64,000 nucleotides of DNA from Parashewanella tropica (GTDB lineage Bacteria; Pseudomonadota; Gammaproteobacteria; Enterobacterales; Shewanellaceae): positions 731,501-795,500 of the forward strand of contig NZ_CP037951.1 in NCBI RefSeq assembly GCF_004358445.1, read 5' to 3'. Of the stretch, positions 1 through 10,019 are shown in pieces. The notes below the pieces were generated by a model that searched no databases, was not told the DNA's origin, and saw nothing but the letters and a program-made list of their open reading frames with translations. Position numbers and translations under genes: made by a program. The first letter of the stretch is position 1, and every line of letters starts with the position of its first letter.

Positions 1-157
1 AAATCTTGCAGACCAAGCCCCTGCTTTTGCGGTAAACTTCCCTCAAATTATTGACTTTGTTGCGGCCGATGAAACTCAAAAAGCCATCGCTCGCGACCGT
101 TTTCGCCAATATCGCTCTATGAGTATTGAACTCAATACTCAAAATCAGAACGGTTAG
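1..157 (+). CDS. holC: DNA polymerase III chi subunit, C-terminal part
   Basis: Only the last 51 codons lie in the window, read from base 2 and ending with TAG at 155-157. The visible peptide contains AFAVNFPQIIDFV followed by ARDRFRQYR. This resembles from memory the C terminus of HolC, where E. coli has a TEVVDFVPYED...LARERYKAYR pattern. HolC is the clamp-loader accessory subunit that bridges SSB and the psi subunit of the DNA polymerase III holoenzyme. It lies directly upstream of valS, which is the usual gammaproteobacterial order and supports the call. The N terminus lies outside the window and no promoter can be judged. Confidence 0.8.
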   Translation, partial: NLADQAPAFAVNFPQIIDFVAADETQKAIARDRFRQYRSMSIELNTQNQNG

Positions 158-197
158 CTAGGTGTGTGGCTGTAGAAGATCTCAGTCGATGCACAGA

Positions 198-292
198 AGA
201 GCAATAGTACGATAAGACAACCGTCCGTGACAGGACGTCACGGTCGTCAGCACAAGGATGTGCGTTTCAGTTGTCGTTCGTACTATTGCTCT
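198..292 (+). other. Folded intergenic element: long inverted repeat enclosing two AGGA-loop hairpins
   Basis: Bases 198-221 pair with 270-292; the outermost 15 bases, AGAGCAATAGTACGA, are perfectly complementary to the right arm. Two hairpins lie inside: CCGTGAC (225-231) with GTCACGG (237-243), and GCACA (250-254) with TGTGC (259-263). Both present an AGGA sequence in the loop, giving a three-way junction overall. Bases 252-261 read ACAAGGATGT, which fits the known CsrA/RsmA binding consensus in its usual hairpin context. The element sits between the holC stop and valS. It could be a small RNA, a leader of valS, or one copy of a dispersed palindromic repeat; no second copy was noticed in the window. 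Confidence 0.6.
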
Positions 293-356
293 TTCTAATC
301 CGCTTAACAACACATATTGGCACGAACCCAATTAAGCTTTTAAAAGACGAACTCCC

Positions 357-3218
357 ATGGAAAAAACATACGATCCTCAGTCTATAGAACAGTCTCTTTA
401 CCAAAACTGGGAAGAGAAAGGTTATTTCAAGCCGCATGGTGATACCACGCAAGGCAACTACTCCATTATGATCCCGCCTCCGAATGTGACAGGTAGCCTA
501 CACATGGGGCACGCATTCCAAGACACCATTATGGATACCTTAACCCGCTATCAGCGTATGAAAGGTAAAAACACATTATGGCAAGTGGGTACTGACCATG
601 CGGGTATCGCAACCCAAATGCTGGTGGAGCGTAAGTTAGACGCAGAAGAAGGTAAATCTCGCCATGACTTAGGTCGTGATGCTTTCATCGACAAAGTATG
701 GGATTGGAAAAAGCAATCTGGCGGAAACATCACTCAGCAGTTACGTCGCCTTGGTGCGTCTGTAGATTGGGATCGCGAACGTTTTACCATGGACGAAGGC
801 TTATCAAAAGCGGTTCAAGAAGTCTTTGTTCGTTTGTATGAAGATGATTTGATCTATCGTGGTAAGCGTTTGGTGAACTGGGATCCTAAGCTTCACACTG
901 CGATTTCTGACCTTGAAGTTGAAAACAAAGAAAAGCAAGGCAGCATGTGGCACTTGCGTTATCCACTCGCGGATAACGAATTGACCGCTGACGGTAAAGA
1001 TTACCTAGAAGTGGCGACCACTCGTCCTGAAACCATGTTAGGTGACAGCGCAGTTGCGGTTCACCCTGATGATGAGCGTTATCAAAACCTAATTGGTAAG
1101 TTTATTCTTTTACCTATCGTAAACCGTCGTATTCCAATCGTTGCTGATGATTATGTCGATATGGAATTCGGGACTGGTTGTGTGAAAATCACTCCTGCTC
1201 ACGACTTTAACGATTACGAAGTGGGTAAGCGTCACCAGCTACCAATGTTTAACATCATGACTATTGATGCGGCTATTCGTAGTGAAGCGGAAGTGGTGAA
1301 CACTGACGGCACCATCAACAAAGACATCGACGGCAGCCTACCGCAAGAATTTGCAGGTATGGAACGTTTTGCTGCTCGTAAAGCGATTGTGGCTGAGTTT
1401 GAGCGCATTGGTCTTCTTGAAAAGATTGAGCCGCATGGTTTGAAAGTGCCTTATGGCGATCGCTCTGGCGTGGTTATCGAACCACTACTGACTGACCAAT
1501 GGTACGTTGCGGTTGCGCCAATGGCGAAAACGGCCATTGAAGCGGTTGAAAACGGTGACATTAAATTTGTTCCTCAGCAGTATGAAAACATGTACTTCTC
1601 TTGGATGCGTGACATTCAAGACTGGTGTATCTCTCGTCAGCTTTGGTGGGGACACCGTATTCCAGCTTGGTATGACGAAGCGGGTAAAGTGTACGTTGGT
1701 CGAACAGAGGCGGAAGTTCGTGCTAAGCATAAATTAGCTGATTCAGTGGTGCTTCGCCAAGACGATGACGTACTGGATACTTGGTTCAGCTCGGCATTGT
1801 GGACCTTCTCAACCTTAGGTTGGCCAGACAACTTGGAAGATCTAAAAACCTTCCATCCAACGGACGTGTTGGTAACAGGTTTTGACATCATCTTCTTCTG
1901 GGTTGCCAGAATGATCATGATGACCATGCACTTCATTAAAGATGAAGACGGCAAGCCACAAGTACCATTCAAGACCGTTTATGTGACAGGTCTTATCCGT
2001 GACGAGCAAGGCAACAAGATGTCTAAGTCTAAGGGTAACGTACTTGATCCACTAGATATGATCGACGGTATCGATCTTGAGTCACTGGTAACCAAGCGTA
2101 CTGGTAACATGATGCAGCCACAACTTGCGGCCAAGATTGAAAAGAGCACGCGTAAAGAATTTGCTGAAGGTATTGAAGCACACGGTACCGATGCGCTGCG
2201 CTTTACCCTAGCAGCAATGGCATCAACGGGTCGTGATATTAATTGGGACATGAAGCGTCTAGACGGTTACCGAAGCTTCTGTAACAAGCTTTGGAACGCA
2301 TCACGTTATGTATTGATGAACACCGAAGGTGAAGATTGCGGCTTTGACGGCGGTGAGATGGAATTCTCACTTGCGGATCGTTGGATCTCTGGTCTATTTA
2401 ATGAAACCGTGAAAACCTTTGATGATCACATCAACGCTTACCGTTTCGACCTAGCAGCAAACACCGCTTATGAGTTCACTTGGAACCAGTTCTGTGACTG
2501 GTACTTAGAACTAACGAAACCAGTATTGAACAACGGCACTGAAGCTCAAAAACGTGGTACTCGTCATACGCTTATCACTGTACTTGAAGCCATGCAGCGT
2601 CTATTGCACCCAATCATGCCGTATATCACTGAAACCATTTGGCAGCGTGTTAAGCCATTGGCGAAAGCCGAAGGTGAAACCATTATGCTAGCGGCATTCC
2701 CTGAATTTGATGAAACTCAAGTGGACGAGCAAGCGATGGCGGATCTTGAGTGGGTTAAGCAAGTGATTGTTGCGGTACGTAATATCCGTGCAGAGCTAAA
2801 CATTGCGCCTTCTAAGCCGCTAAACGCATTGCTTAAGAATGTGTCTGAGGAAGATAAAGCCCGTTTAGAAGCCAACCAAGCTTTCTTCACCACGCTTGCG
2901 AAATTAGAGTCAATGACGGTTTTAGCCGCTGATGAAAAAGCACCAATGTCGACGACTGCACTTGTTGGGGAAATGGAACTGCTTATTCCTATGGCTGGTT
3001 TGGTTGATGTGGCGGCAGAAATGGCACGTATCGACAAGCAGCTTGAAAAGCTGGTAAAAGAAGTCAGCCGAATTCAAGGCAAACTTTCTAACGAAGGCTT
3101 TGTTGCGAAAGCCCCTGCTGCGGTTATCGAAAAAGAACGTGCGAAGTTAGCCGATCTTGAACGTGACATGGAAAAGCTTCAAGAAACCAAAGCAGAATTT
3201 GCTGCACTAGACGCATAA
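357..3218 (+). CDS. valS: Valyl-tRNA synthetase
   Basis: The 953-residue protein attaches valine to tRNA-Val in the cytoplasm and is close to the usual length (E. coli about 951). It is a class Ia enzyme. The HIGH signature appears as HMGH at residues 49-52 inside [14 protein letters not shown], and KMSKSKGN is at 554-561. Between them lies the CP1 editing region, with [11 protein letters not shown] near residue 220. The last about 70 residues form the typical C-terminal coiled coil, rich in Lys, Glu and Leu (from [11 protein letters not shown] onward). The start ATG follows a short purine-rich stretch. A strong terminator follows at 3241-3270. The leader holds the folded element at 198-292, which could affect expression. 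Confidence 0.98.
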   Translation: MEKTYDPQSIEQSLYQNWEEKGYFKPHGDTTQGNYSIMIPPPNVTGSLHMGHAFQDTIMDTLTRYQRMKGKNTLWQVGTDHAGIATQMLVERKLDAEEGKSRHDLGRDAFIDKVWDWKKQSGGNITQQLRRLGASVDWDRERFTMDEGLSKAVQEVFVRLYEDDLIYRGKRLVNWDPKLHTAISDLEVENKEKQGSMWHLRYPLADNELTADGKDYLEVATTRPETMLGDSAVAVHPDDERYQNLIGKFILLPIVNRRIPIVADDYVDMEFGTGCVKITPAHDFNDYEVGKRHQLPMFNIMTIDAAIRSEAEVVNTDGTINKDIDGSLPQEFAGMERFAARKAIVAEFERIGLLEKIEPHGLKVPYGDRSGVVIEPLLTDQWYVAVAPMAKTAIEAVENGDIKFVPQQYENMYFSWMRDIQDWCISRQLWWGHRIPAWYDEAGKVYVGRTEAEVRAKHKLADSVVLRQDDDVLDTWFSSALWTFSTLGWPDNLEDLKTFHPTDVLVTGFDIIFFWVARMIMMTMHFIKDEDGKPQVPFKTVYVTGLIRDEQGNKMSKSKGNVLDPLDMIDGIDLESLVTKRTGNMMQPQLAAKIEKSTRKEFAEGIEAHGTDALRFTLAAMASTGRDINWDMKRLDGYRSFCNKLWNASRYVLMNTEGEDCGFDGGEMEFSLADRWISGLFNETVKTFDDHINAYRFDLAANTAYEFTWNQFCDWYLELTKPVLNNGTEAQKRGTRHTLITVLEAMQRLLHPIMPYITETIWQRVKPLAKAEGETIMLAAFPEFDETQVDEQAMADLEWVKQVIVAVRNIRAELNIAPSKPLNALLKNVSEEDKARLEANQAFFTTLAKLESMTVLAADEKAPMSTTALVGEMELLIPMAGLVDVAAEMARIDKQLEKLVKEVSRIQGKLSNEGFVAKAPAAVIEKERAKLADLERDMEKLQETKAEFAALDA

Positions 3219-3240
3219 ATTGTCATAAAAATCTGATATA

Positions 3241-3270
3241 AAGGGTAGTTCTTTCGAGCTGCCCTTTTTT
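3241..3270 (+). terminator. Rho-independent terminator after valS
   Basis: An 11-base stem (3241-3251 with 3256-3266, two G-U pairs) closes a TTTC loop and runs into a T tract. It lies 22 bases after the valS stop. Confidence 0.85.
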
Positions 3271-3299
3271 GTTAGAAGAAAAATGAGAAGAAACTATAA

Positions 3300-4175
3300 A
3301 TGGAATTTGCCACACTGACTCAAATTATACTCCCATTAGCTCTAGCCATGATGATGCTAACGCTTGGGTTGAGTCTATCTATTCGTGATTTCAAACAAGC
3401 GTTGGTGAAACCAAAGGCATTTATCCTTGGAATTACGCTTCAACTTCTTCTATTACCCTTGATTGCTTGGTTACACATTATAGTGGTTGGCAAGTTCATT
3501 GAATTGCCATTAATTGTAACTGCGGGTTTAGTGATATTGGCCGCGTGCCCGGGGGGAGCAACTTCGAATCTGATTGCTTATATATTGGGTGGCAATGCGG
3601 CACTGTCTGTGAGCATGACAGCATTGGTGAGTTTAATCATGCCGTTAATCATTCCATTTAGCTTATCTTGGCAGTTGTCATGGCTAGGTGTCGATTCGCA
3701 AATTAGCTTGCCATATTTGATTACCTTTAAGAAGTTATTATTGATCACTATTATTCCAGTGATTATTGGTATGCTGATCCGTGGGGTTTTTAGAAAAACG
3801 ACCGAGAAAGCTCAGCCTTATAACTCCAAAGCAGCAACAGCCCTATTTGTCGGTTTTGGTGTGTTTTTGGCGTGGCGTTTTCACCAAGATTTACTGCAAT
3901 CCGGTTGGCTGATGGTTTTGGTGTGCCTGAGTTTAGCTTTAAGCGCAATGTTCATGACTCATTTATTCTCAAAGCAAGCAAAGCTAAATTTTAGCAATCG
4001 CCGAACATTACTGATTGAAGTCGGTGTCCAAAATGCAGGCACGGGAATATTTATTGCTGTCGCTATTTTAAATCAACCAGAATGGACACTATTGCCACTG
4101 CTTTATGGTTTGGTGATGAACCTGCCTATTCTATCTCTTCTTGTTAAAGATAAATGGGTTAAAAGTCACGCTTAA
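3300..4175 (+). CDS. Bile acid:sodium symporter (BASS) family transporter
   Basis: The 291-residue membrane protein has about ten hydrophobic segments and no signal peptide. The stretch CPGGATSNLIAYILGGNAAL (about residues 81-100) matches the conserved crossover region of the SBF/BASS family, in which related bacterial members take up organic anions together with sodium. The substrate cannot be read from the sequence; in this family it may be bile acids, pantoate, 2-keto acids or others. The gene starts 29 bases after the valS terminator and has its own leader. It converges on the small minus-strand gene 4191-4502, with only 15 bases between the stops. Confidence 0.85.
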   Translation: MEFATLTQIILPLALAMMMLTLGLSLSIRDFKQALVKPKAFILGITLQLLLLPLIAWLHIIVVGKFIELPLIVTAGLVILAACPGGATSNLIAYILGGNAALSVSMTALVSLIMPLIIPFSLSWQLSWLGVDSQISLPYLITFKKLLLITIIPVIIGMLIRGVFRKTTEKAQPYNSKAATALFVGFGVFLAWRFHQDLLQSGWLMVLVCLSLALSAMFMTHLFSKQAKLNFSNRRTLLIEVGVQNAGTGIFIAVAILNQPEWTLLPLLYGLVMNLPILSLLVKDKWVKSHA

Positions 4176-4190
4176 GCTGAACCTCGACTT

Positions 4191-4502
4191 TTATAAGTGT
4201 GACATTGTTACATAAAAATGATTTGACGTATGTTCCTTTTTATCTGCACCTGTACCCGTCGTCGAGCTCCAAAAATTTCTTTGTTCTCGGAATGCATTAA
4301 TATTTTCAGCATCCCTTTTTAAAAACCATAAGTTTTCCCGCTCGCCAGCTTTTAAGCGTACTTGCCCTACTTGTTCTGGAGTTTGTACATCTCGGAAAAA
4401 GCCAGTGGTAGTGGAAAGTGCTCTGAAGGCGGTTGGGGCGATCCTTGTTATTTGTTGTAGGAACATGGTATTCAGCCTCTCTTGGGGTTTAAACCAAATC
4501 AT
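4191..4502 (-). CDS. Small orphan protein with basic amphipathic N terminus
   Basis: I do not recognise this 103-residue protein. The chosen ATG is preceded by a very good ribosome site (GGGAGG, four bases upstream); TTG codons further upstream are not needed. From Met13 the N terminus reads MFLQQITRIAPTAFRALSTT, rich in Arg, Ala, Thr and Ser with no acidic residue, which is the composition of a mitochondrial targeting presequence. The rest is charged and hydrophilic (KAGERENLWFLKRDAENINA). There is no membrane segment. It stands alone between two transporter genes. By analogy with the other host-interaction-like genes in the window it may be a secreted effector, but this is only an inference from composition. 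Confidence 0.55.
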   Translation of the reverse strand: MIWFKPQERLNTMFLQQITRIAPTAFRALSTTTGFFRDVQTPEQVGQVRLKAGERENLWFLKRDAENINAFREQRNFWSSTTGTGADKKEHTSNHFYVTMSHL

Positions 4503-4773
4503 ATATCCTCCCAACAAAACTCCTTAGATTGATTGAGTCTATTCAATACCTGTTATTGCGTTATATCGATTTAGCGATATCTCTTTCAGTTCGATTCAAC
4601 ATTTGTTTAGTGGCTTACTTCTTTTGCTCTTGATATCGGAGCTCAAATTGTATTGAGATCTGTGTTACTACATCACATGAAACTGCTTTCAACTTTACAT
4701 GTTTTATGCAAGTATGCCTTTTTTGTGATTTTCAGTGATAAATAACAACGAATAATAACCATAAGGATCAATT

Positions 4774-6306
4774 ATGGATAACAATAATTCGGCATCTGGC
4801 AATGACCTAAGAGAGGTCAAACAGCTTGGAATGTGGGCTTCTATCGCCAGCTTAAGCTATGTGTTTTGGCTTGTCGGTGGTATGGAGTTGGTTGAAAGGC
4901 TTTCCTATTATGGGGTAAAAACCACAGCTTCTCTTTATGCACAAGCGCCGGCTTCTGAAGGTGGGTTAGGTATTAGTCTGGGTGACTACGGTATCATTAT
5001 GTTTTGGTTTGCGATAACCCAAACTTTTGTACCTGTATTTACTGGTGGTATTTCAGATCGCGTTGGCTACAAAGAGACGATTTTCGCTTCAACCGTCATT
5101 AAAATTGCCGCTTACTTAGTCATGGCTTTTTTCCCGTCATTCTGGGGATTTTTAATTGGCGCCATGTTACTCGCTGGTGGTACAGGTATTTTCAAACCGG
5201 GTATTCAAGGGACTTTGGTGTTATCTACCAATCGAAATAATACCTCAATGGCATGGGGACTCTTCTATCAAATCGTAAATATTGGTGGCTTCTTAGGGCC
5301 TATCGTTGCGGCTTATATGCGTCAGCTATCATGGGAAAATGTATTCTTCACCTGCGCTGCGATCATTTCTCTTAACTTCGTACTTTTACTTGCTTATAAA
5401 GAGCCGGGTAAAGAAGCTCGGCTTGCGAGAGCGAAACAAGTCAAAAGTGGTGAAGTTAAACAAGAAGTTTTGTGGAAAGACGCCCTGCGCGAATTGAAAA
5501 AGCCGATTGTGATTTATTACATGTTGGTATTTTCAGGTTTTTGGTTCTTATTCAACTCACTGTTTGACGTATTACCGATCCATATTAAAGAGTGGGTAGA
5601 TACCAGCGTCATAGTCAGCAGTATCTTTGGTGGCGAAACCCCAAGTGCATTTTGGCGAAGCGTTCTAGCCATGGACTTTGCTGGAACCAAGATTTTACCT
5701 GAAGGTATGATCAACATTAACGCGGCGTTGATCATGACGTGCTGTTTCTTGGTCGCGGGTTTAACGGCAAAGTTTCGAGTTACCACAGCAATGCTCGCTG
5801 GCTGCTTGTTAAGCATTTTTGCCTTTATTCTAATTGGTTCATATCACGCGGCTTGGATCATGGCGTTTGCTATTGCTATGTTTTCTTTCGGTGAAATGAT
5901 GATAAGCCCGAAAAAGAACGAATTTATGGGCAATATTGCGCCAGAGGGTAAAAAAGCCATGTACCTTGGCTTTGTTATGCTGCCACAAGGTATTGGTTGG
6001 GGATTAGAAGGTTATTTTGGTCCTAAGTTATACGAGTGGTATGCATCGAAAGAGTTGTTCTCTCGTGAGCTATTAGTCGAGCGCGGAATGTCAGTAGCTA
6101 ATATGGAGAAAATTCCTCACGGTGAAGTTTTCACAACACTTGTAAGTTATACCGGTGATACGCCACAGGCTCTGACGCAATACTTGTATGAAACTCATAA
6201 TATCGGAATGGCTTGGTACATCATTGCTGCGATTGGAAGTATTTCAGCAGTCGGTATTTATGTTTATGGTAAATGGTTATTGACCTTACAACGCCAGCAG
6301 GCCTGA
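4774..6306 (+). CDS. POT/PTR-like major facilitator transporter
   Basis: The 510-residue protein has a dozen or more membrane segments. Near the N terminus, ELVERLSYYG (residues 38-47) matches the ExxER-YYG signature of the proton-coupled oligopeptide transporter family. GGISDRVGYKE (about 90-100) is the MFS loop motif A. PKKNEFMGNIAPEGKKAMYLG later in the protein is also typical of this group. It is therefore probably a proton-driven symporter of peptides or a related solute in the inner membrane. A ribosome site (AAGGATC) precedes the ATG. The gene is a single unit closed by the terminator at 6326-6356. The exact substrate is not readable. Confidence 0.8.
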   Translation: MDNNNSASGNDLREVKQLGMWASIASLSYVFWLVGGMELVERLSYYGVKTTASLYAQAPASEGGLGISLGDYGIIMFWFAITQTFVPVFTGGISDRVGYKETIFASTVIKIAAYLVMAFFPSFWGFLIGAMLLAGGTGIFKPGIQGTLVLSTNRNNTSMAWGLFYQIVNIGGFLGPIVAAYMRQLSWENVFFTCAAIISLNFVLLLAYKEPGKEARLARAKQVKSGEVKQEVLWKDALRELKKPIVIYYMLVFSGFWFLFNSLFDVLPIHIKEWVDTSVIVSSIFGGETPSAFWRSVLAMDFAGTKILPEGMININAALIMTCCFLVAGLTAKFRVTTAMLAGCLLSIFAFILIGSYHAAWIMAFAIAMFSFGEMMISPKKNEFMGNIAPEGKKAMYLGFVMLPQGIGWGLEGYFGPKLYEWYASKELFSRELLVERGMSVANMEKIPHGEVFTTLVSYTGDTPQALTQYLYETHNIGMAWYIIAAIGSISAVGIYVYGKWLLTLQRQQA

Positions 6307-6325
6307 TATTACCAATAACCTTAGA

Positions 6326-6356
6326 AAAGCCGAGTTTTTGAACTCGGCTTTTTTCT
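6326..6356 (+). terminator. Rho-independent terminator after the POT-like gene
   Basis: AAAGCCGAGTT (6326-6336) pairs perfectly with AACTCGGCTTT (6341-6351), followed by a T run. It separates the transporter from tsaE. Confidence 0.85.
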
Positions 6357-6394
6357 GTATAATTATTTTCTTTTTTTGAAGTGTAAATGAATCA

Positions 6395-6853
6395 ATGAGT
6401 CAGCGTGTTTTTCCGTTAGCCAATGAAGACGAAACGGTTGCTTTAGGGCGTCAACTTTCAACTTTGATCGCGCCTCCTTTAACTTTATATTTAACTGGAG
6501 ATTTAGGGGCTGGTAAAACTACGTTTTCTCGAGGTCTGATCCAATCATTAGGTCACCAAGGAGCCGTTAAAAGTCCAACATATACATTAGTTGAGCCTTA
6601 TGAACTCGCTGAAATGAAAGTGTTTCACTTTGATTTATATCGACTAATGGACCCAGAAGAGTTGGAATTTATGGGGATCCGAGACTATTTTTCTGATGAC
6701 TGTTTGTGTATTGTGGAATGGCCGGATCGTGGTCACGGCTTATTGCCCGAAGCTGATATACACTTACATATTGATTACATGGAAGAAGGGCGAACTTTGA
6801 GAATGGATGCAATTACCTCTAAAGGTAAGATATTACTAGAACAATTAAAATAA
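6395..6853 (+). CDS. tsaE: tRNA t6A biosynthesis ATPase TsaE
   Basis: The 152-residue P-loop protein has Walker A GDLGAGKT at residues 35-42 and the family pattern VKSPTYTLVEPYE with FDLYRL further on. TsaE works with TsaB and TsaD to make N6-threonylcarbamoyladenosine at position 37 of ANN-decoding tRNAs. It heads the tsaE-amiB-mutL-miaA-hfq-hflX order known from gammaproteobacteria, but the usual upstream nnrD/yjeF gene is absent here and a POT transporter is found instead. amiB begins one base after its stop, so the two are likely co-transcribed. Confidence 0.93.
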   Translation: MSQRVFPLANEDETVALGRQLSTLIAPPLTLYLTGDLGAGKTTFSRGLIQSLGHQGAVKSPTYTLVEPYELAEMKVFHFDLYRLMDPEELEFMGIRDYFSDDCLCIVEWPDRGHGLLPEADIHLHIDYMEEGRTLRMDAITSKGKILLEQLK

Positions 6854-6854
6854 T

Positions 6855-8171
6855 ATGTCGATAAAAGCTTACTGCAAACAATGGTTTTTTTTAGTGTTGT
6901 TACTGCTGCCTTTGCATGCAGTGGCGGCCAATAATTTAAAAAGTGTACGGATTTGGGCCGCTCCTGATTCTACTCGAGTGGTGTTTGATCTCAGTAGTAA
7001 GCCTAACTATAAATATTTCACACTGACTAAGCCTGATCGCTTAGTCATCGATTTATCCAGCAGTAACAATAAGCTTAATTTCAGTAAGATAAAAAACAGC
7101 AGTAAGCTCATCAAACGCATTCGCACCAGTACACCGCCTAAGAAAGGTAGTTTGAGGGTCGTAATCGATTTAAATAAATCGATTAAAGCTAAAGTGTTCT
7201 CCCTTAAACCAACAGCACCTTACGGAAACCGTTTAGTGGTTGATTTAGAGCCTACCGTTAAAACCGCTAAAAAAATCGTTCATCAACCTAAAAAAGCCTT
7301 ACGAGATATTGTGATTGCCATTGATGCAGGGCATGGCGGGGAAGATCCCGGTTCTATCGGTCCGTCTGGCATGCATGAAAAGAAGGTCGTTTTGCAAATC
7401 GCTAAACGGCTTAAAGCCTTAATTGATAAAACCCCAGGTATGAGAGCGATCATGACCCGAACGGGTGATTATTTTGTCAATCTAAACCGTCGTAGTGAGA
7501 TTGCTCGTAAGCAAGAAGCTGATTTATTAGTGTCTATTCACGCTGATGCCTTTACTACTCCGCAACCACGTGGCGCTTCAGTTTGGGTGTTAAGAAAAGG
7601 TCGAGCTGAAACAGAAATGGGTCGTTGGCTTGAACAGAAAGAACGTCATTCAGAATTACTGGGCGGCGCGGGTGAAATCATCCAAAACACCGACAGTGAG
7701 CAGTACCTAGCCAGAGCGCTCATTGAAATGGTTTCGGATAAATCTTTGACCATTAGCCATACTGTAGCGAGTGATGTACTTAAGCAAATGGGGCGAGTGA
7801 CAAAACTTCATAAAAAGCACACCGAATCTGCTGGTTTTGCGGTGTTAAAATCTCCCGATATTCCCTCTATTTTGGTCGAAACGGGATTCATTTCTAACCC
7901 AAGAGAAGAGCGTTTATTACGTTCAAATAAGCATCAATATCGACTGGCAAATGCTATTTACAAAGGTATTTATCAATACTTTAAGATAAACGCTCCATCT
8001 GACACTTTGATGGCAAGTACGGCAACCATCAAATACAAAGTGGTGAGAGGGGATTCGTTATCTAAAATTGCTCAGCGCTATCAAGTTTCTGTGAACAGCA
8101 TTAAAAAAGCCAATAAGTTAAGATCAAACACCGTTAGAATTGGTCAGAATCTCATCATTCCCCGTAGTTAA
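6855..8171 (+). CDS. amiB: N-acetylmuramoyl-L-alanine amidase with AMIN and LysM domains
   Basis: The 438-residue periplasmic enzyme cleaves the amide bond between MurNAc and the stem peptide during daughter-cell separation. The first 25 residues are a signal peptide ending in LHAVAA. An AMIN domain follows (about 28-135), then the zinc-dependent Amidase_3 domain (about 151-377), with likely ligands H160 (DAGHGG), E175 and H229 (SIHAD) and catalytic E342 (VETGF). The C-terminal LysM domain (about 392-436, YKVVRGDSLSKIA) binds peptidoglycan. In this family an autoinhibitory helix is relieved by EnvC-type activators. It follows tsaE by one base and precedes mutL by 24 bases. Confidence 0.95.
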   Translation: MSIKAYCKQWFFLVLLLLPLHAVAANNLKSVRIWAAPDSTRVVFDLSSKPNYKYFTLTKPDRLVIDLSSSNNKLNFSKIKNSSKLIKRIRTSTPPKKGSLRVVIDLNKSIKAKVFSLKPTAPYGNRLVVDLEPTVKTAKKIVHQPKKALRDIVIAIDAGHGGEDPGSIGPSGMHEKKVVLQIAKRLKALIDKTPGMRAIMTRTGDYFVNLNRRSEIARKQEADLLVSIHADAFTTPQPRGASVWVLRKGRAETEMGRWLEQKERHSELLGGAGEIIQNTDSEQYLARALIEMVSDKSLTISHTVASDVLKQMGRVTKLHKKHTESAGFAVLKSPDIPSILVETGFISNPREERLLRSNKHQYRLANAIYKGIYQYFKINAPSDTLMASTATIKYKVVRGDSLSKIAQRYQVSVNSIKKANKLRSNTVRIGQNLIIPRS

Positions 8172-8195
8172 CGGAACTGCTCTCTAAGGTAACCT

Positions 8196-9980
8196 ATGTC
8201 AATCCAAATATTACCACCTCAGCTTGCAAACCAAATTGCCGCAGGGGAGGTGGTAGAAAGACCCGCTTCTGTTGTTAAAGAGTTAGTAGAAAACTGTCTT
8301 GATGCGGGCGCGAAGCGTGTCGATATCGAAATTGAGAAAGGCGGCGCCAAATTAATTCGTATTAGAGACAACGGTTGCGGTATTGCCAAAGAGCAGCTCG
8401 AACTGGCATTGGCGCGTCATGCAACATCAAAAGTAACGTCATTAGATGACTTAGAAGCCATTATGAGTTTTGGTTTTCGTGGCGAAGCCCTAGCGTCAAT
8501 CAGTTCAGTAGCAAGGCTGACACTAACTTCTAAAACTGAAGCTCAAAGTGAAGCTTGGCAAGCGTATGCGGAAGGCTCACAGATGGCGGTTAAAGTTATT
8601 CCTGCTGCACACCCTGTCGGCACCACCATTGACGTTCATGATTTGTTTTTTAATACGCCTGCTCGTCGACGTTTTTTAAAAAGTGATAAAACCGAATTTA
8701 CTCATATTGATGAGTGGCTAAAGCGCATGGCGTTAGTAAGAAGTGATATTCATTTTACGCTGCAACACAATGGCAAAATGGTCAGAAACTATCGTCCAGC
8801 GAGTAATGAAGACCAATACCTTAAACGTCTTGGGCAAGTCGCTAGCAATCGATTTGCCGAACATGCTGTCGCAGTAGATTGTGAACATGACGGAATGAGA
8901 TTAAGAGGCTATTTACAGTCCCCAACGGTGCCTGAGCCTAGTCTTAACATGCACTATTTTTATGTGAATGGTCGTTATGTTCGCGATCGTTTAGTCAACC
9001 ATGCTGTGCGTCAAGCCTTTGGTGAGTTATCTGTTGATTTACAGCCTAATTATGTTTTGCAGTTTGAGCTAGATCCGCATCAAGTGGATGTCAATGTGCA
9101 CCCAGCGAAACATGAGGTGCGATTCCATCAAAGTCGATACGTGCATGACTTTATATTACAGGCGTTACAATCTGCATTGAGTCAATTAACGGGTGAGTTA
9201 GTTATTGATGATGGTACGACCGAAGAACAATATATTGAACAACACTTTGATAGCTATGCAAATGAACAAAGAAGCTGGGATCGTCCGTCACCTGCAAATT
9301 CTGGGTCTTTAACATCATCAGGTTCTGGTTATGCTCGACCTCAAAGTGGCTATCAGCGTGAGCAGTTGAATGTCAATGCCGTGAAAACCTATGCGGAGTT
9401 ACTGACAACGCAAGAAGCGGCAGCTGGCTCAACGATTGCAGAGGCAGGTATTGAAGCTGAAGTAACGGTCATGCCGCCATTACTTGAAGGTGAGTATTGG
9501 TTATTTTCCGAAGATGATCATATTCGGTTGCTTGAAGTTAAAAAAGTGGCATTAGCCTGTAATAAACTGCAAATTACCCAAAAGCTAGCGACTGGATTGG
9601 TGGCGCAGCCCTTGTTAATGCCGGTTTCGATAAGTCAATTAGCCGATTGGCCTCAATTGGTCGACGAGCATCAAGTTTTATTGAGAAAATTAGGCTTAGA
9701 ACTGACATTTCGACTTCAGCAGTTGATAATTAAAAAAGTGCCCTCATATCTTAGAGACTGCCAGTTAGTAGAAGTGATCCCGACGTTATTACAGTGGTTG
9801 CAAAGTGAACAGCCCAGTGACGAGGCTTTAGTGCAATGGCTGGCAGAGAACAGTATTCAGGGTTTTGTTTCAGCCAAACAAGTGTGGCTTTCATACCAGC
9901 ACTTGCCAACAGCTCAACAAGACGAATTATTAAAAACAGCCATAGATTTACCATGGCGGCGTTGGCTGGATGAGCAGTAA
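8196..9980 (+). CDS. mutL: DNA mismatch repair protein MutL
   Basis: The 594-residue protein couples MutS mismatch recognition to strand excision. The N-terminal GHKL ATPase is intact: VKELVENCLDAGA (27-39), DNGCGI (58-63) and GFRGEAL (93-99). A variable linker (about 335-430, rich in Ser, Gly and Gln) joins the C-terminal dimerisation domain. No DQHAxxExxxxE endonuclease motif is seen, which suits an organism using MutH with Dam-type methylation, as in Enterobacteria and Shewanella. The start is an ATG shortly after a purine-rich stretch, and the gene is in line with amiB and miaA. Confidence 0.96.
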   Translation: MSIQILPPQLANQIAAGEVVERPASVVKELVENCLDAGAKRVDIEIEKGGAKLIRIRDNGCGIAKEQLELALARHATSKVTSLDDLEAIMSFGFRGEALASISSVARLTLTSKTEAQSEAWQAYAEGSQMAVKVIPAAHPVGTTIDVHDLFFNTPARRRFLKSDKTEFTHIDEWLKRMALVRSDIHFTLQHNGKMVRNYRPASNEDQYLKRLGQVASNRFAEHAVAVDCEHDGMRLRGYLQSPTVPEPSLNMHYFYVNGRYVRDRLVNHAVRQAFGELSVDLQPNYVLQFELDPHQVDVNVHPAKHEVRFHQSRYVHDFILQALQSALSQLTGELVIDDGTTEEQYIEQHFDSYANEQRSWDRPSPANSGSLTSSGSGYARPQSGYQREQLNVNAVKTYAELLTTQEAAAGSTIAEAGIEAEVTVMPPLLEGEYWLFSEDDHIRLLEVKKVALACNKLQITQKLATGLVAQPLLMPVSISQLADWPQLVDEHQVLLRKLGLELTFRLQQLIIKKVPSYLRDCQLVEVIPTLLQWLQSEQPSDEALVQWLAENSIQGFVSAKQVWLSYQHLPTAQQDELLKTAIDLPWRRWLDEQ

Positions 9981-10019
9981 CGTTAGACTAATGTCTTATT
10001 GAATTTCAAGAGAAGTTAA

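Noticed and set aside
267-452. 61-codon minus-strand frame across the valS start
   Set aside because: It overlaps the folded element and valS, has no ribosome site and shows no protein-like composition.
1485-1972. Antisense frames of 81-111 codons inside valS
   Set aside because: They mirror the codon pattern of the conserved valS gene and have no start signals.
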